From contig NZ_NFKT01000026.1 of assembly GCF_002160525.1 (NCBI RefSeq), positions 1-64,000 on the forward strand: a stretch of DNA of 64,000 nucleotides. The letters are read 5' to 3'. Both the position numbers and the translations under genes were made by a program. Source of the stretch: Lachnoclostridium sp. An169 (GTDB lineage Bacteria; Bacillota; Clostridia; Lachnospirales; Lachnospiraceae). Shown here piece by piece: positions 35,285 to 44,917 of the stretch. The notes below the pieces were generated by a model. It made no database searches. It was not told where the DNA came from and was given only the letters and a program-made list of their open reading frames with translations. Each line of letters opens with the position of its first letter. The first letter of the stretch is position 1.

Positions 35285-35388
35285 TCCCATTTCGATACCG
35301 TCTGCCTTACTACATTCAGTTTTACGGCAAGTTCTTCTTGCGATAATCCTTTTGCCTTTCGGAGATTTTTAATATTTTCATTCAGCAT
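35285..35388 (-). pseudogene. N-terminal part of the split XRE regulator
   Basis: From ATG 35388 (after GGAGGCACAGG) the frame encodes MLNENIKNLRKAKG, GLSQEELAVKLNVVRQTVSK and WE, the start of an XRE helix-turn-helix. It then runs into the element and stops at 35263. The matching remainder is at 21034-21449. The break falls inside codon 35. Confidence 0.88.
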
Positions 35389-35573
35389 AACCTGTGCCTC
35401 CTTTGTTTTGATACAACTATTAAATATCAAAAGCACCGTTGCCACAAGCAACACAAATTAACATTTCCATTATTACTACAAATGTTAATCTATTGATACC
35501 TCAAATATACCAAATAAGTATTCTTCCTGCTACACTTTAAGATAAAGGAATCGCAGTCAACGAATAAGTTTCT

Positions 35574-35601
35574 TGCTTTTGTGATAAAATTATGATAAAA
35601 T
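35574..35601 (+). promoter_or_regulatory. Promoter of the toxin-antitoxin pair
   Basis: TTGCTT (35574-35579) and TAAAAT (35596-35601) are spaced by 16 bp, 23 bp before the antitoxin ATG with AAAGGAGG in between. Confidence 0.55.
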
Positions 35602-35624
35602 AACGCCATAAAGGAGGCGATACT

Positions 35625-35897
35625 ATGCTCAATATTCGTCCTGTTTCAGATCTGCGCAATCGCTTTTCTGAAGTTGAAGAGGATGTCCTGTCCAAAGGTG
35701 AACCGGTTTTTCTTACCAAAAACGGTTACGGTTCTATGGTTCTGCTCAGTCTGGAGCAATACGAAGAACTGACGAATGATGTGGAGCTGGCGTTGGATGA
35801 AGCGGACCGCGCCGCTGACCTCTCTGACACACGCTATTCTGCCGACGAGGTTTTTGGTCGGGTGAGGAGGCGCATCCGTGAACGAAAAGCATTATGA
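35625..35897 (+). CDS. Antitoxin of the Phd/YefM/RelB class
   Basis: The 90-residue protein has a DNA-binding N-terminus (NIRPVSDLRNRFSEVEEDVL, GEPVFLTKNGYGSMVLLSLE) typical of Phd/YefM. A flexible acidic tail that would wrap the toxin follows. It overlaps the toxin gene by 20 bp, a standard arrangement ensuring coupled translation and autoregulation. Confidence 0.88.
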   Translation: MLNIRPVSDLRNRFSEVEEDVLSKGEPVFLTKNGYGSMVLLSLEQYEELTNDVELALDEADRAADLSDTRYSADEVFGRVRRRIRERKAL

Positions 35898-36192
35898 CCT
35901 GCGGTTTCTCCCTCTATTTGAAGATGACCTCAATGAAATCGTAGACTACATTACCTATCGGCTGAGAAATCCCGCTGCAGCAGAACGACTGGTGGACGAT
36001 GTGGAAACAGCCATTTTAGAAAGGCTTCCCTGTGCAGAATCCTTCGAGCCTTTTCACTCGGCACGAGAACGTCAATATCCATATTATCGCATCCAGGTGC
36101 GGAACTTCACCGTTTTCTATGTGGTGATTGGAAACATTATGGAAGTTCGACGGATTTTGTATAACCGCCGGAATTGGAAAGAACAGCTTTAA
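35878..36192 (+). CDS. RelE/ParE-family toxin
   Basis: The gene starts at GTG 35878 within the antitoxin gene. The 104-residue protein has the RelE/ParE fold signature: DLRFLPLFEDDLNEIVDYIT at the start, RIQVRNFTVFYVV in the middle and VRRILYNRRNWKEQL at the end. Family members cleave mRNA on ribosomes or inhibit gyrase. Which applies cannot be told here. The pair may stabilise the ICE. Confidence 0.87.
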   Translation: MNEKHYDLRFLPLFEDDLNEIVDYITYRLRNPAAAERLVDDVETAILERLPCAESFEPFHSARERQYPYYRIQVRNFTVFYVVIGNIMEVRRILYNRRNWKEQL

Positions 36193-36196
36193 AATC

Positions 36197-36238
36197 AGTG
36201 CCCCGATCTTCTCATTCCATGAGACAGACCGGGGCACT
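36197..36238. terminator. Hairpin after the toxin gene
   Basis: The 8-bp stem AGTGCCCC/GGGGCACT (36197-36204 with 36231-36238) lies between convergent genes. It has no T-run, so termination strength is uncertain. Confidence 0.45.
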
Positions 36239-36266
36239 TGGTTATACAGTCGCGCTTTTCAGGGGC

Positions 36267-36677
36267 TCACTCCCCTGGGACATCCACAAATTTGTATCCA
36301 ACTCCCCACACCGTCTGGATATATTCTTTCTTTGTAACCTTCCGCAACTTCTGGCGAATATTTCCGATGATGCAGAACACCGCACTGCTTACATCCACAG
36401 GTTCCTCCTTCCAGACTGCCTGGTAGATTTGCTCTTTCGTGAAGACTCTCCCTGGCTGACTGGCAAGGTACGCCAGGGTGTGAAATTCGTAATTCTCTGT
36501 CAGAGAAATTCCTTGCCCCTGATAAGATGCCTGGTGGCGGAGTGAGTCAATACAGAGTCCGGAATACTCAAGAACCGAATCTGCCTCCGGCAATGCCTGA
36601 CCTCCATCCAGTCTTGCCAGGATCTGTTCCTTCACCAGACCGGAACTTTCTGTCGTGCGAAGTACCAGCTCAATCAT
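36267..36677 (-). CDS. Orphan winged-helix DNA-binding protein (OmpR-type output domain)
   Basis: The 136-residue protein has no receiver domain. Its C-terminal 90 residues are an OmpR/PhoB winged helix (TENYEFHTLAYLASQPGRVF and IQTVWGVGYKFVDVPGE). A close copy is at 52127-52543, and the DNA of the two 3' halves looks nearly the same. It is last in the minus-strand operon that begins with the FtsX-type permeases. It may tune that operon without phosphorylation. Confidence 0.82.
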   Translation of the reverse strand: MIELVLRTTESSGLVKEQILARLDGGQALPEADSVLEYSGLCIDSLRHQASYQGQGISLTENYEFHTLAYLASQPGRVFTKEQIYQAVWKEEPVDVSSAVFCIIGNIRQKLRKVTKKEYIQTVWGVGYKFVDVPGE

Positions 36678-37194
36678 ACCTGTTTCGTACCGCCTTCCCC
36701 GCCGTCTGAAATGTTACGGATATCAGCTCCTTTTTCCCGCTTCTGGAAATCTTCACGTCATATCCCACGAATTGCAGATACTGAAGCGCCAGCCATCTGC
36801 TTGTTCCCAGCCTTTCACTGTCTGCCTTTCTTTCCGTTTCTCCTGTACCGCCTGTTGCTGTGAAGGACAGTGTTTGGTCTTTTCCTGAGAAAAGGACCTG
36901 TACCGGATGTATTTCGCATACCAATACATAGAAAAGCGCACAGACAGCTGCCTGTACCTGGCAGGTACACAAAATCTCTTTATCCTCTGCGATTTCCCGA
37001 AAATCCATTTTTACGGGAATCTTTTCTTTGCGAAGCTCCGTTTCCATTTCCTCAAAGATCTCCAGGCACATCAACAGGAGATTCTTATGCTGCGTCTCTG
37101 TTTTCCACTGGGAAAAAGGCGTCTTATTTAATGTAAGCCAGTTTTCGATCAGATAACTTTTCTCTACTTTCCTGTCATCTTTCTCAGTCTTCAT
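36670..37194 (-). CDS. Hypothetical protein, possibly a degenerate histidine-kinase-like ATPase
   Basis: This 174-residue protein overlaps the winged-helix gene by eight bases. The C-terminal part (AVCALFYVLVCEIHPVQVLF, LGTSRWLALQYLQFVGYDVK) loosely recalls a GHKL ATPase without the N, G1 and G2 box residues. No sensor or membrane part is present. Fragment or specialised partner are both possible. Confidence 0.5.
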   Translation of the reverse strand: MKTEKDDRKVEKSYLIENWLTLNKTPFSQWKTETQHKNLLLMCLEIFEEMETELRKEKIPVKMDFREIAEDKEILCTCQVQAAVCALFYVLVCEIHPVQVLFSGKDQTLSFTATGGTGETERKADSERLGTSRWLALQYLQFVGYDVKISRSGKKELISVTFQTAGKAVRNRYD

Positions 37195-37223
37195 TGTTTA
37201 TCCCCTCCTCCTGCCTGCATGGA

Positions 37224-37637
37224 TCATTCCGGCTCCCTTTCTTTAAATCCCCATTCCTCAAAATCAGTATCTTCCGTTTCCTGCCTGGAGCCGTCTACTT
37301 CTTCAGACACAGCCTCTATTGGCCCGTTAAGCATGGGAGACGATGCTTCCGGCTGTAAATCCAGCTTTTGCGCAGCAACTCTCGGAAGCACATATCCGCA
37401 AAAGATCAGGATTGCTGAAAGCGCAAAATACTGCACACAACTGGATAAATAAAGATTCACGATTGCCAGTTCATTTCCGGCTACGGGAACGCCCTGCTCC
37501 AACTGCAGGGAAATATTCTTGTGGCAGGCGGCCAATGCCGTTACCGCTGTAACTAGCAGGATCAGTGCGAGGATGTAAAACACTGCAGAAAGCATTTTTC
37601 CCTTATGGATGGATCCAGGGGATGAAATCCGTCTCAT
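37224..37637 (-). CDS. Small membrane protein of the exporter operon
   Basis: The start at ATG 37637 shares a base with the stop of the ATPase gene (TAATG), so translation is coupled. The 137-residue product has two hydrophobic helices ([20 protein letters not shown] and [20 protein letters not shown]) and an acidic tail ([20 protein letters not shown]). It may be an accessory to the transporter. The family is unrecognised. Confidence 0.6.
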   Translation of the reverse strand: MRRISSPGSIHKGKMLSAVFYILALILLVTAVTALAACHKNISLQLEQGVPVAGNELAIVNLYLSSCVQYFALSAILIFCGYVLPRVAAQKLDLQPEASSPMLNGPIEAVSEEVDGSRQETEDTDFEEWGFKEREPE

Positions 37638-38314
37638 TACCTTCCCCTCCTTCCATTCCGTGCCTTCGGTGTGTCCGATATCCGGTCCAGAACCTGGAGT
37701 TCTCCCCGTTTCAGCCTGCATATCACATCTGCCTGCTTCGCCAGCTCATTCGAGTGTGTAACTACGACCACACACTTATTCATCTTGTGGGCGCTTTCTT
37801 TGAGGATCTCCGTAATATCCCGTGCAGTATCCTCATCCAGATTTCCGGTAGGCTCATCGGCAAGAATGACCGGCGCCTCACTGGCCAGAGCCCGTGCGAT
37901 AGCCACACGCTGCTGCTGTCCGCCGGAGAGTTTCAATACGTTGCGCTTTGCCTCTTCTTTTGTCAGCCCCAGCCGCTCCAGGATGGGAAGCGGCGGCAGC
38001 TTGGAGGTGAGGGCTACATTTTCCTTTGGATTCAGATAGTCGATCAGGTTGTATGCCTGGAAAATGAAAGACACATGATTCTTCCGGTGGTCGGAAAGCC
38101 CTGTCTTCGCAATATCCTGGTCCTCGAATAAGATCTGCCCGCTGGTCGGGCTATCCAGGCCGCCGATTAGGGACAAAAGCGTAGTCTTCCCACAGCCGGA
38201 CGGGCCAAGGATTGCATAGAGCTTTCCCTGCTCCATCTGGACATTTATACCACGCAATACTTTTCTTCGGTTGTCATAGGTATAACCTACGTTTTTTACT
38301 TCCATGATGCTCAT
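37637..38314 (-). CDS. ABC transporter ATP-binding protein (MacB/LolD class)
   Basis: The 225-residue ATPase has Walker [10 protein letters not shown], signature [16 protein letters not shown], Walker [13 protein letters not shown] and the switch His in [11 protein letters not shown]. The family powers FtsX-type permeases that move peptides, lipids or drugs. It is the only ATPase in the operon and would have to serve five permeases. Confidence 0.95.
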   Translation of the reverse strand: MSIMEVKNVGYTYDNRRKVLRGINVQMEQGKLYAILGPSGCGKTTLLSLIGGLDSPTSGQILFEDQDIAKTGLSDHRKNHVSFIFQAYNLIDYLNPKENVALTSKLPPLPILERLGLTKEEAKRNVLKLSGGQQQRVAIARALASEAPVILADEPTGNLDEDTARDITEILKESAHKMNKCVVVVTHSNELAKQADVICRLKRGELQVLDRISDTPKARNGRRGR

Positions 38315-38343
38315 ACTGTTTACCTCGTTTCATTTCTATTTCT

Positions 38344-39609
38344 TTACTCCATCTGTGACAAAATAGCCTTCGGTTTCATCCGCATGACCGGGATACACGA
38401 CACCAGTACCGCTATGATAAGCAAGCCCGCTCCGGCAGCTGTGACCAGAACAAAATGATGGGGCGTAACAATGACGTTCTCAGCCGCCTTTCCAAACAGT
38501 GTGCCTAGAGTCCCCGCCATTTCCCGGCTTGCCAGATATGCCAGAGGAAATGCCACGATAGCCACCAGGCAGATCTCCAGCATTTGCTGCAATAGGACTG
38601 CGTACTTTTCAATTCCCACTGCCAGCAGAATACCGATTTCCCGTTTCCGGCTTCGGATAGACATGGAAAGGATCAGGATGATCAGTACCATGCTTACCAC
38701 GGTAATCATTACAATCAGTGTTGTAACTAAAGTGGTGGTATCCGAGAGAGAGCTGGAAATACGCTCATATACTTCGTTGTTTACCGTGATGTAGTAGGAG
38801 TTCCAGTCGATGGAGGTGTTGTTCTGGACTTCCTGAACAATGCTCTCCAACTTCGCCGCGTCAGAAACGAAGAAATCTACGGAAGTAATCCCATTCCCTT
38901 CGCTTGCCGTATAGGGTGCAGAGATAGCGGACATGGTATCCATATCTACAAAGACATATTCCTCATAATCATAAAAGGTCGAGGGCCTTGCCATCGTTGC
39001 CTGTTCGTCATTATCATCCGCAATGACCTCAAACAAGCCCGCAATCTGGCACTCAACCAGAGGATCATCCGGATTTCCATTTTTTACTTCCAGGGTATCA
39101 CCAATAGACAGTCCATATTTCTCAGCCAAGCCTTCGTACAAAATAATTCCACTATTACCCTCCGTTACATGGCGGCCTTCTGTTAAACGCAAGGCTCCAC
39201 TAAGAAACAGTGGAGAATACTCCGAATCAAAGCAGCCTGTTCCATAAAAGAGGTCTGCTACATATTCCCGTTCATCTGTCCCTTTCATCAAAGTATCTTG
39301 ATTATAGAGATTTACGATTGTCCAATGAGAAGTGTTATAGGCTTCCACACCGTAAATCGCAGCAATCTCCTCAATCATCTCATCTGTGACAGGCTGTAAG
39401 GTATAGCCATTGTTGGCATTGACGGTAAAACTGGCACCTGTCACGCCCCGCAGTTCTTCCGACTGTTCTTCTTGTGCATCTGCAATCGCCATCCCTGACA
39501 ACACCAAAGTTACGATAAAAACAAGCAGGAAAAATAGTAATAGCGTCTTTTTCCACTTTCTGGCGGTATGTAAAACCGCTCGTATTCCTAAATTTGTTTT
39601 GTGGTTCAT
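38344..39609 (-). CDS. FtsX-type ABC permease, copy 5
   Basis: The 421-residue protein has an N-terminal helix (KTLLLFFLLVFIVTLVLSGM), a large extracytoplasmic domain and three C-terminal helices of the FtsX fold (TLIVMITVVSMVLIILILSM onward, ending RMKPKAILSQME). The start MNHKTNLGIRAVLHTARKWK closely resembles the next four permeases. The gene is nearest the ATPase. Confidence 0.93.
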   Translation of the reverse strand: MNHKTNLGIRAVLHTARKWKKTLLLFFLLVFIVTLVLSGMAIADAQEEQSEELRGVTGASFTVNANNGYTLQPVTDEMIEEIAAIYGVEAYNTSHWTIVNLYNQDTLMKGTDEREYVADLFYGTGCFDSEYSPLFLSGALRLTEGRHVTEGNSGIILYEGLAEKYGLSIGDTLEVKNGNPDDPLVECQIAGLFEVIADDNDEQATMARPSTFYDYEEYVFVDMDTMSAISAPYTASEGNGITSVDFFVSDAAKLESIVQEVQNNTSIDWNSYYITVNNEVYERISSSLSDTTTLVTTLIVMITVVSMVLIILILSMSIRSRKREIGILLAVGIEKYAVLLQQMLEICLVAIVAFPLAYLASREMAGTLGTLFGKAAENVIVTPHHFVLVTAAGAGLLIIAVLVSCIPVMRMKPKAILSQME

Positions 39610-39621
39610 ATCTCGTCTCCT

Positions 39622-40911
39622 TTATTCCATCTGGGATAAGATCTGTCTCGGCTTCAGCCGCATCGCCGGAATCCCAGACAGCAGCACTGCCATGATCAGC
39701 AGGATACACCCTGCAATAGTCACCAACAAAATATGCTCTGGCAGAACGATTACACTTTCTGATGCCTTGCCAAACAGCGTACCCAGGGTGCCAGCCACCT
39801 GCTTGCTGGAGAGGTAGGCCAGCGGAAAGGCAACCACTGCGATCAGAAGCGTTTCCAGCACATATTGGAGAATCACCGCAGATTTAGCAATACCTACTGC
39901 CAGCAGGATGCCGGTTTCTCTCTTTCGGCTGTGGATGGACATGGAGAGAATCAGCGTGATCAGTACCATACTCACTACCGTAATGACTACAATAAGCGTT
40001 GTTACCAAAGTATTGGTATCAGAGAGTGCGCTGGAAATATTCTGGTACACCTCGTCATTGGCAGAAATGATAAAGTGATCCCAGTTAATCGAGGATATGT
40101 TCTGTACCTCGGCTATCACGTTATCCAACTGTGCTGCGTCTTCCACGAAGAAATGCGCCTCTGTAAGTTTATTCCCATCTTCATAATTAACGGCCATTTC
40201 TTTCATCGCATTAAAGCTGCAAAAAGCATAATCAGCATAATCCCATAGCGTAGCAGCATCATACATATCAGCCTCATCCTCTTTATCGGCAACGACATCA
40301 AAAAATCCTACGATCTCCATGTCAACTTCTGGATCGTTATTATTCGGATCATTGATTCCTCTAATTTTATCGCCTATTTTTAAACCATTCCGTTCAGCGT
40401 TTTCTTTACTAATGATAAGACCGTTTTTTACATTTTCTGTAATATGCGAACCTTCTACTAGCTCAAATCTTCCGGATGAAAAAAGTTGATTGTATTCAGT
40501 ATTTATTGAACCATAGGTATAATAACTATTGATAACATTTCCATTAACAAGTGCTTCGCCAGCTTCATTATAATAACCCGGCATAGCGACAAGCGCCGCA
40601 TCATATCCTGCAACCCCATCTACAAAAGAAATTTCCTGAAGCATTTCGTCCGTGATAAATTCCTGTGTGCTATAAGAACCACCATTGCCGCTGGCCCAAC
40701 CACCCGTGGATAGATTTCGTTCCACGGTGAAGCTGGCCCCTGTCACCCCCCGCAGTTCTTCCGTTTGTTCTTCCTGCGCGTCTGCAATCGCCAGCCCAGA
40801 TAATACAAGTGTCGTAATGGACAGCAGTAAGCAGAACAAAAGTAGTGACTTCTTCCATTTCCGAGCTGTATATAAAAATGCCCGTATTCCTAAATTCGTT
40901 TTGTGCTTCAT
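39622..40911 (-). CDS. FtsX-type ABC permease, copy 4
   Basis: The 429-residue paralogue has the same layout as copy 5. Its outer-domain start (GASFTVERNLSTGGWASGNG) is shared in form with copies 2 and 3. C-terminal SIHSRKRETGILLAVGIAKS and MRLKPRQILSQME match the FtsX signature. Spacing to copy 5 is 12 bp. Confidence 0.93.
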   Translation of the reverse strand: MKHKTNLGIRAFLYTARKWKKSLLLFCLLLSITTLVLSGLAIADAQEEQTEELRGVTGASFTVERNLSTGGWASGNGGSYSTQEFITDEMLQEISFVDGVAGYDAALVAMPGYYNEAGEALVNGNVINSYYTYGSINTEYNQLFSSGRFELVEGSHITENVKNGLIISKENAERNGLKIGDKIRGINDPNNNDPEVDMEIVGFFDVVADKEDEADMYDAATLWDYADYAFCSFNAMKEMAVNYEDGNKLTEAHFFVEDAAQLDNVIAEVQNISSINWDHFIISANDEVYQNISSALSDTNTLVTTLIVVITVVSMVLITLILSMSIHSRKRETGILLAVGIAKSAVILQYVLETLLIAVVAFPLAYLSSKQVAGTLGTLFGKASESVIVLPEHILLVTIAGCILLIMAVLLSGIPAMRLKPRQILSQME

Positions 40912-40923
40912 ATTTCGTCTCCT

Positions 40924-42198
40924 TTATTCCATCTGGGATAAGATCTGTCTCGGTTTCAAACGCATCGCCGGAATCCCAGACAGCAGCACTGCCATGATCA
41001 GCAGGATACACCCTGCAATAGTCACCAACATAAAATGCTCTGGCGTGACAATCACGTTTTCTGCTGTTTTCCCAAACAGTGTTCCCAGGGCACCCGCAAC
41101 CTGCCGACTGCATACATAAGCCAGAGGGAAGGCTGGTACAGCAATCAGCAATGTTTCCAGCAGGTACTGCAGAACGACTGCCGGCTTTGCAATTCCCACT
41201 GCCAATAAAATTCCAGTCTCTCTTTTACGGCTTCTGACAGACATGAAAAGGATAAGCGTGATCAATACCATACTTACAACTGTAATCACGACGATCAGCG
41301 TGGTGATTAAGGTGCCTGTATCAGAAAGTGCGCTGGAGATATTCTGGTATACCTCATCATTAGAAGTAATCTTATAGTTGTTCCAGTTAATTGATGAGAT
41401 GTCCTGCACTTCTTTAATTACATTATCTAACTGGGCGGCATCCGTAACATAGAAATAGGCTTCGGAAATCCCATCACCGTCCTCTCCCCAGCCCTTTATC
41501 AATCCTTCCGCTGCGTCCATACTGCAAAATACAAAGCTGGAATAATCGTAATAAGAGGAGTCATCATACATATTGAGTTGATCCTCTTTATCTGCCACCA
41601 CATCAAAGATGCCTACGATTTCCATATCCACTGCTGGGGTATTATTCTCTGGATAATAAATCCCAGTTAGTGTATCTCCAAGTTTCAAATGGTTCCACTC
41701 TGCAAGTTCCCGGCTGATAATAATACTGTTAGTCATATCGTCAGTGATATGGGTTCCTTCCACCAGCTCAAACCGACCAGACAAAAACAACTCATGGTAC
41801 TGGGAGTTATAGGATCCATAGTTATAAAAGCTATAATTTTCATGAGTCAATTCTTTTCCCTGATCGTCGAATATGTTAGGAAGAGTAATCAGGGAAGCGT
41901 CATACCCCTGGATGCCGTCCACCGAGGCAATCTCCCGGATCATATCCTCTGTCATAAATTCCTGGGTGCTGTATGAACCGCCGCTTCCGCTTGACCAGCC
42001 GCCTGTGGATATGTCCCTCTGAACGGTGAAGCTGGCTCCAGTGGTTCCCCTGACTTCCTCCGTCTGCTCCTCCTGTGCATCTGCAATAGCAAGCCCTGAC
42101 AGTACCAGGGTGCTGATCGATAAAATAAGACAGAATACCAGCAGCGTCTTTTTCCATTTACGGACCGTATATAAAATTGCCCGTAGTCCTAAATTCAT
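40924..42198 (-). CDS. FtsX-type ABC permease, copy 3
   Basis: The 424-residue paralogue has start MNLGLRAILYTVRKWKKTLL, the outer-domain motif TTGASFTVQRDISTGGWSSG and FtsX helices near the end. It looks closest to copy 2. Differences concentrate in the middle of the outer domain. Confidence 0.93.
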   Translation of the reverse strand: MNLGLRAILYTVRKWKKTLLVFCLILSISTLVLSGLAIADAQEEQTEEVRGTTGASFTVQRDISTGGWSSGSGGSYSTQEFMTEDMIREIASVDGIQGYDASLITLPNIFDDQGKELTHENYSFYNYGSYNSQYHELFLSGRFELVEGTHITDDMTNSIIISRELAEWNHLKLGDTLTGIYYPENNTPAVDMEIVGIFDVVADKEDQLNMYDDSSYYDYSSFVFCSMDAAEGLIKGWGEDGDGISEAYFYVTDAAQLDNVIKEVQDISSINWNNYKITSNDEVYQNISSALSDTGTLITTLIVVITVVSMVLITLILFMSVRSRKRETGILLAVGIAKPAVVLQYLLETLLIAVPAFPLAYVCSRQVAGALGTLFGKTAENVIVTPEHFMLVTIAGCILLIMAVLLSGIPAMRLKPRQILSQME

Positions 42199-42214
42199 AT
42201 CATTTCTCCCTCCT

Positions 42215-43489
42215 TTACTCCATCTGCGCCAAAATCTGCCTGGGCTTTAACCGCAAGGCTGAAATACTGGACACCAGCACCGCCGCCACCAGCAGGATAC
42301 CGCCCACGATAGCCACCAGCATGAAATGCTCCGGTGTGACGATGACATTCTCCGCCGCCTTGCCGAACAGCGTACCCAGGGCACCGGCAACCTGCTTGCT
42401 GGATAGGTAGGCCAGCGGAAAGGCCACCGCCGCGATCAGTAGGGTTTCCAGCACATATTGGAGAATGACCGCAGGCTTGGCGATACCCACCGCCAGCAAA
42501 ATGCCTGTTTCCCGTTTCCGACTGCGAATGGACATGGAGAGAATCAGGGTAATAAGCACCATGCTCACAGCGGTAATAACAACAATGAGGGTGGTAATCA
42601 GGGTTTCGGTATCAGAGAGGGCGCTGGAAATATTCTGATATACCTCATCATTGGTAGTGATGTTAAAGTTGTTCCAGTTGATAGAGGAAATCTTTTGCAC
42701 TTCTTCAATCACGCTATCTAACTGAGCAGCGTCAGAGACATAGAAATAGGCTTCGGAAATACCTTCGTTTTCGTCGCCCCAACCCTCAAGCAACCCTTCC
42801 GCTGCTTCCATACTGCAAAAGGTGTAGTTTGAATAGTCGAAATAGGAGGCATTATCATACAGATTCACCGCATCGTCTTTGTCAGCGACAATATCAAAAA
42901 TACCCACAATTTCCATATCCACAGCCGGAGTGTTGCTTTCAGAATAATAAATCCCTGTCAAGGTATCTCCAATTTCTAACCCATTCCAATCAGCAAGGTC
43001 CCGGCTGATGATAAGTCCGTTTTTCATATCTTCGGTTATATGAGAACCCTCTACCAGTTCAAATCTTCCCGATAAGAACATAGCGTTGTACTCGGAATTA
43101 TAAGAACCATAAGAATAAAAACCGTATCTTTCTGTTTTCAATGCCTCGCCATCTTCATTAAAGAAATCTTCATGTACAATAAGAGAAGCATCATAGCCAG
43201 CGATTCCATCCACAGACGCAATTTCCTTAATCACATCCTCAGATATAAATTCCTGAGTGCTATATGAACCGCCGCTACCATTTGACCAACCACCCGTAGA
43301 TAAATTACGTTCCACGGTAAAGCTGGCTCCGGTGGTTCCTCGAACCTTCTCGGCCTGTTCCTTCTGGGCGTCGGCAATCGCCAGCCCGGACAGCACCAGA
43401 GTAGTAATGGCCAGAAGCAGGAAGAACACCAGCAAGGTCTTTTTCCATTTCCGCACGGTATATAAAATTGCCCGTAGTCCTAAATTCAT
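42215..43489 (-). CDS. FtsX-type ABC permease, copy 2
   Basis: The 424-residue paralogue has the same first 20 residues as copy 3 (MNLGLRAILYTVRKWKKTLL). It carries the same outer-domain opening (TTGASFTVERNLSTGGWSNG) and C-terminus (LRLKPRQILAQME). Copies 2 and 3 probably arose by a recent tandem duplication. Confidence 0.93.
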   Translation of the reverse strand: MNLGLRAILYTVRKWKKTLLVFFLLLAITTLVLSGLAIADAQKEQAEKVRGTTGASFTVERNLSTGGWSNGSGGSYSTQEFISEDVIKEIASVDGIAGYDASLIVHEDFFNEDGEALKTERYGFYSYGSYNSEYNAMFLSGRFELVEGSHITEDMKNGLIISRDLADWNGLEIGDTLTGIYYSESNTPAVDMEIVGIFDIVADKDDAVNLYDNASYFDYSNYTFCSMEAAEGLLEGWGDENEGISEAYFYVSDAAQLDSVIEEVQKISSINWNNFNITTNDEVYQNISSALSDTETLITTLIVVITAVSMVLITLILSMSIRSRKRETGILLAVGIAKPAVILQYVLETLLIAAVAFPLAYLSSKQVAGALGTLFGKAAENVIVTPEHFMLVAIVGGILLVAAVLVSSISALRLKPRQILAQME

Positions 43490-43504
43490 ATCGCCTGCAC
43501 CTCC

Positions 43505-44842
43505 TTAACTCATCTGCGACAAGATACTCTTAGGTTTCATCTTCATAATGGGATAGGCCGCCAGTGCAGTAGAGGCCACACAAAGCGACATGCCAAAAGC
43601 CCACACCATAGCGTAATCTTCCCCTGAAACAGCCACCTCAATCTCGGCAAGGTTCAAATCCTTGGTAGATTCTTCCGCAGCTTCGTTTTCCCCTGTCAAG
43701 TCCACCGTTTCATAGGTTTCGCTTGTTACCTGAGAGAGCAGGCTGCTCCCGATCTGATGGGAAATGACGGTGCTGGTGCCAAAGGAGATTACAAGGGCGA
43801 TGGCCGCCACAAGAACCACCTCCAGCAGATACTGCAACAAAACCGAGCCTTTTGAGATTCCCATCGCCAGATAGATACCGGTTTCATGGATGCGTCCCCT
43901 CAGCCGCAGCGTCAGGAATAGTGCCAGCACCAGGAAGCAGATCACAGATACCACCGCAATGGCAATAAACACGATATTCTGCAGGCCTTCCAAGGACTCC
44001 TTTGCGTTCTGGTAGTCGTTGTCATAGCGTGTGAGCGTACAGTCCTCCCATGCTACACCCGGAATATCCTTTACCTCATCCATGATGCGCTCAAGCTCAT
44101 CCGGATTATCCACATAAAAATCCCCATACTGTACACTTGCTCCGTCTTCTGTTCCATAGAGCAGGCTGGCGGCTGTGGACAGGTCTGTAAATACAATATT
44201 GTCGTAGAGATCATAGGACGGTGCAATGCCGATAGAGTCCTGTTCTTTGGTATTGGTAAAGATCCCGGCCACCGTTACTAGAATGGTACGATTCTTCCCC
44301 TCCACATCCTTCAGCAGCATCGTATCCCCTACACTCAGCCCGTTTCTCTGTGCAAATTTCTCATGGATCAACACCTGGTTTCCGCCCTCCGTGGTAATCG
44401 GTTCGCCCTGTGTCAGTTCAAACCCGCCTTCCGTAAAGTAGCTGTCATCCTGGGAGTTTGAATTTGCCACAATCTTTCCAGCGTGTTCATAGCCTTCCGG
44501 TATCTGGGCAGCCTCCTCCGTGTTGATCGCAAGTGGGTTCCCCTGTGCATCACAATATTCCGCGTAGGAGTAAGAGCGGAGCGTGTACCTGCCGCTCAGT
44601 CCGTCAATCCCCAGGATCTGCTCCCGTACCTCCTCTGTGATCCCGCCCTCCAGCTGTTTTCCATTGATTGTGAAGTATCCCAGAAGAGCCTTTTTGATGT
44701 TGGAATTAGCCGTTTCTGTGGCAGACTGGATGGAAAAACAGGTCAGCATCAGTGTTGCCATGACCAGTAGGAACGCAAGCAGCGTAAGAGTCTTTCCTTT
44801 CTTCCGTGTGGAATATAGGAAAGCCCGTTTACACAAATTCAT
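43505..44842 (-). CDS. FtsX-type ABC permease, copy 1 (divergent)
   Basis: The 445-residue first gene of the operon shares the topology (KTLTLLAFLLVMATLMLTCF, then FtsX helices, ending MKMKPKSILSQMS). It has a different outer domain and an acidic insertion near the end (ETYETVDLTGENEAAEESTK). It resembles the usual single FtsX-type partner more than copies 2-5. Confidence 0.92.
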   Translation of the reverse strand: MNLCKRAFLYSTRKKGKTLTLLAFLLVMATLMLTCFSIQSATETANSNIKKALLGYFTINGKQLEGGITEEVREQILGIDGLSGRYTLRSYSYAEYCDAQGNPLAINTEEAAQIPEGYEHAGKIVANSNSQDDSYFTEGGFELTQGEPITTEGGNQVLIHEKFAQRNGLSVGDTMLLKDVEGKNRTILVTVAGIFTNTKEQDSIGIAPSYDLYDNIVFTDLSTAASLLYGTEDGASVQYGDFYVDNPDELERIMDEVKDIPGVAWEDCTLTRYDNDYQNAKESLEGLQNIVFIAIAVVSVICFLVLALFLTLRLRGRIHETGIYLAMGISKGSVLLQYLLEVVLVAAIALVISFGTSTVISHQIGSSLLSQVTSETYETVDLTGENEAAEESTKDLNLAEIEVAVSGEDYAMVWAFGMSLCVASTALAAYPIMKMKPKSILSQMS

Positions 44843-44917
44843 TTTTCTGTCACCTCATTTCTTATGTTGTTCTATTGTCCATGTGTAAGTGAACATTCTA
44901 AGGATACATAAGAAAGG

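Larger units (their letters stand above)
21448..35286. mobile_element. Nested serine-recombinase element carrying a defence operon (about 13.84 kb)
   Basis: The element interrupts an XRE gene, and both junctions share GGGA (minus-strand reading, 21449-21446 and 35288-35285), which includes the GA dinucleotide used as core by Tn4451/TnpX-type large serine recombinases. A recombinase gene lies at one end and tnpV at the other. Near-terminal inverted copies of AGTTAAAGA occur at 21452-21460 (plus) and 35260-35268 (minus). No relaxase gene is present, so it can probably integrate and excise but not mobilise itself. Confidence 0.85.

Noticed and set aside
44226..44888. Plus-strand frames inside the permease genes
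   Set aside because: They are shadows of the long minus-strand coding frames, with no own ribosome sites and no domain-like sequence.
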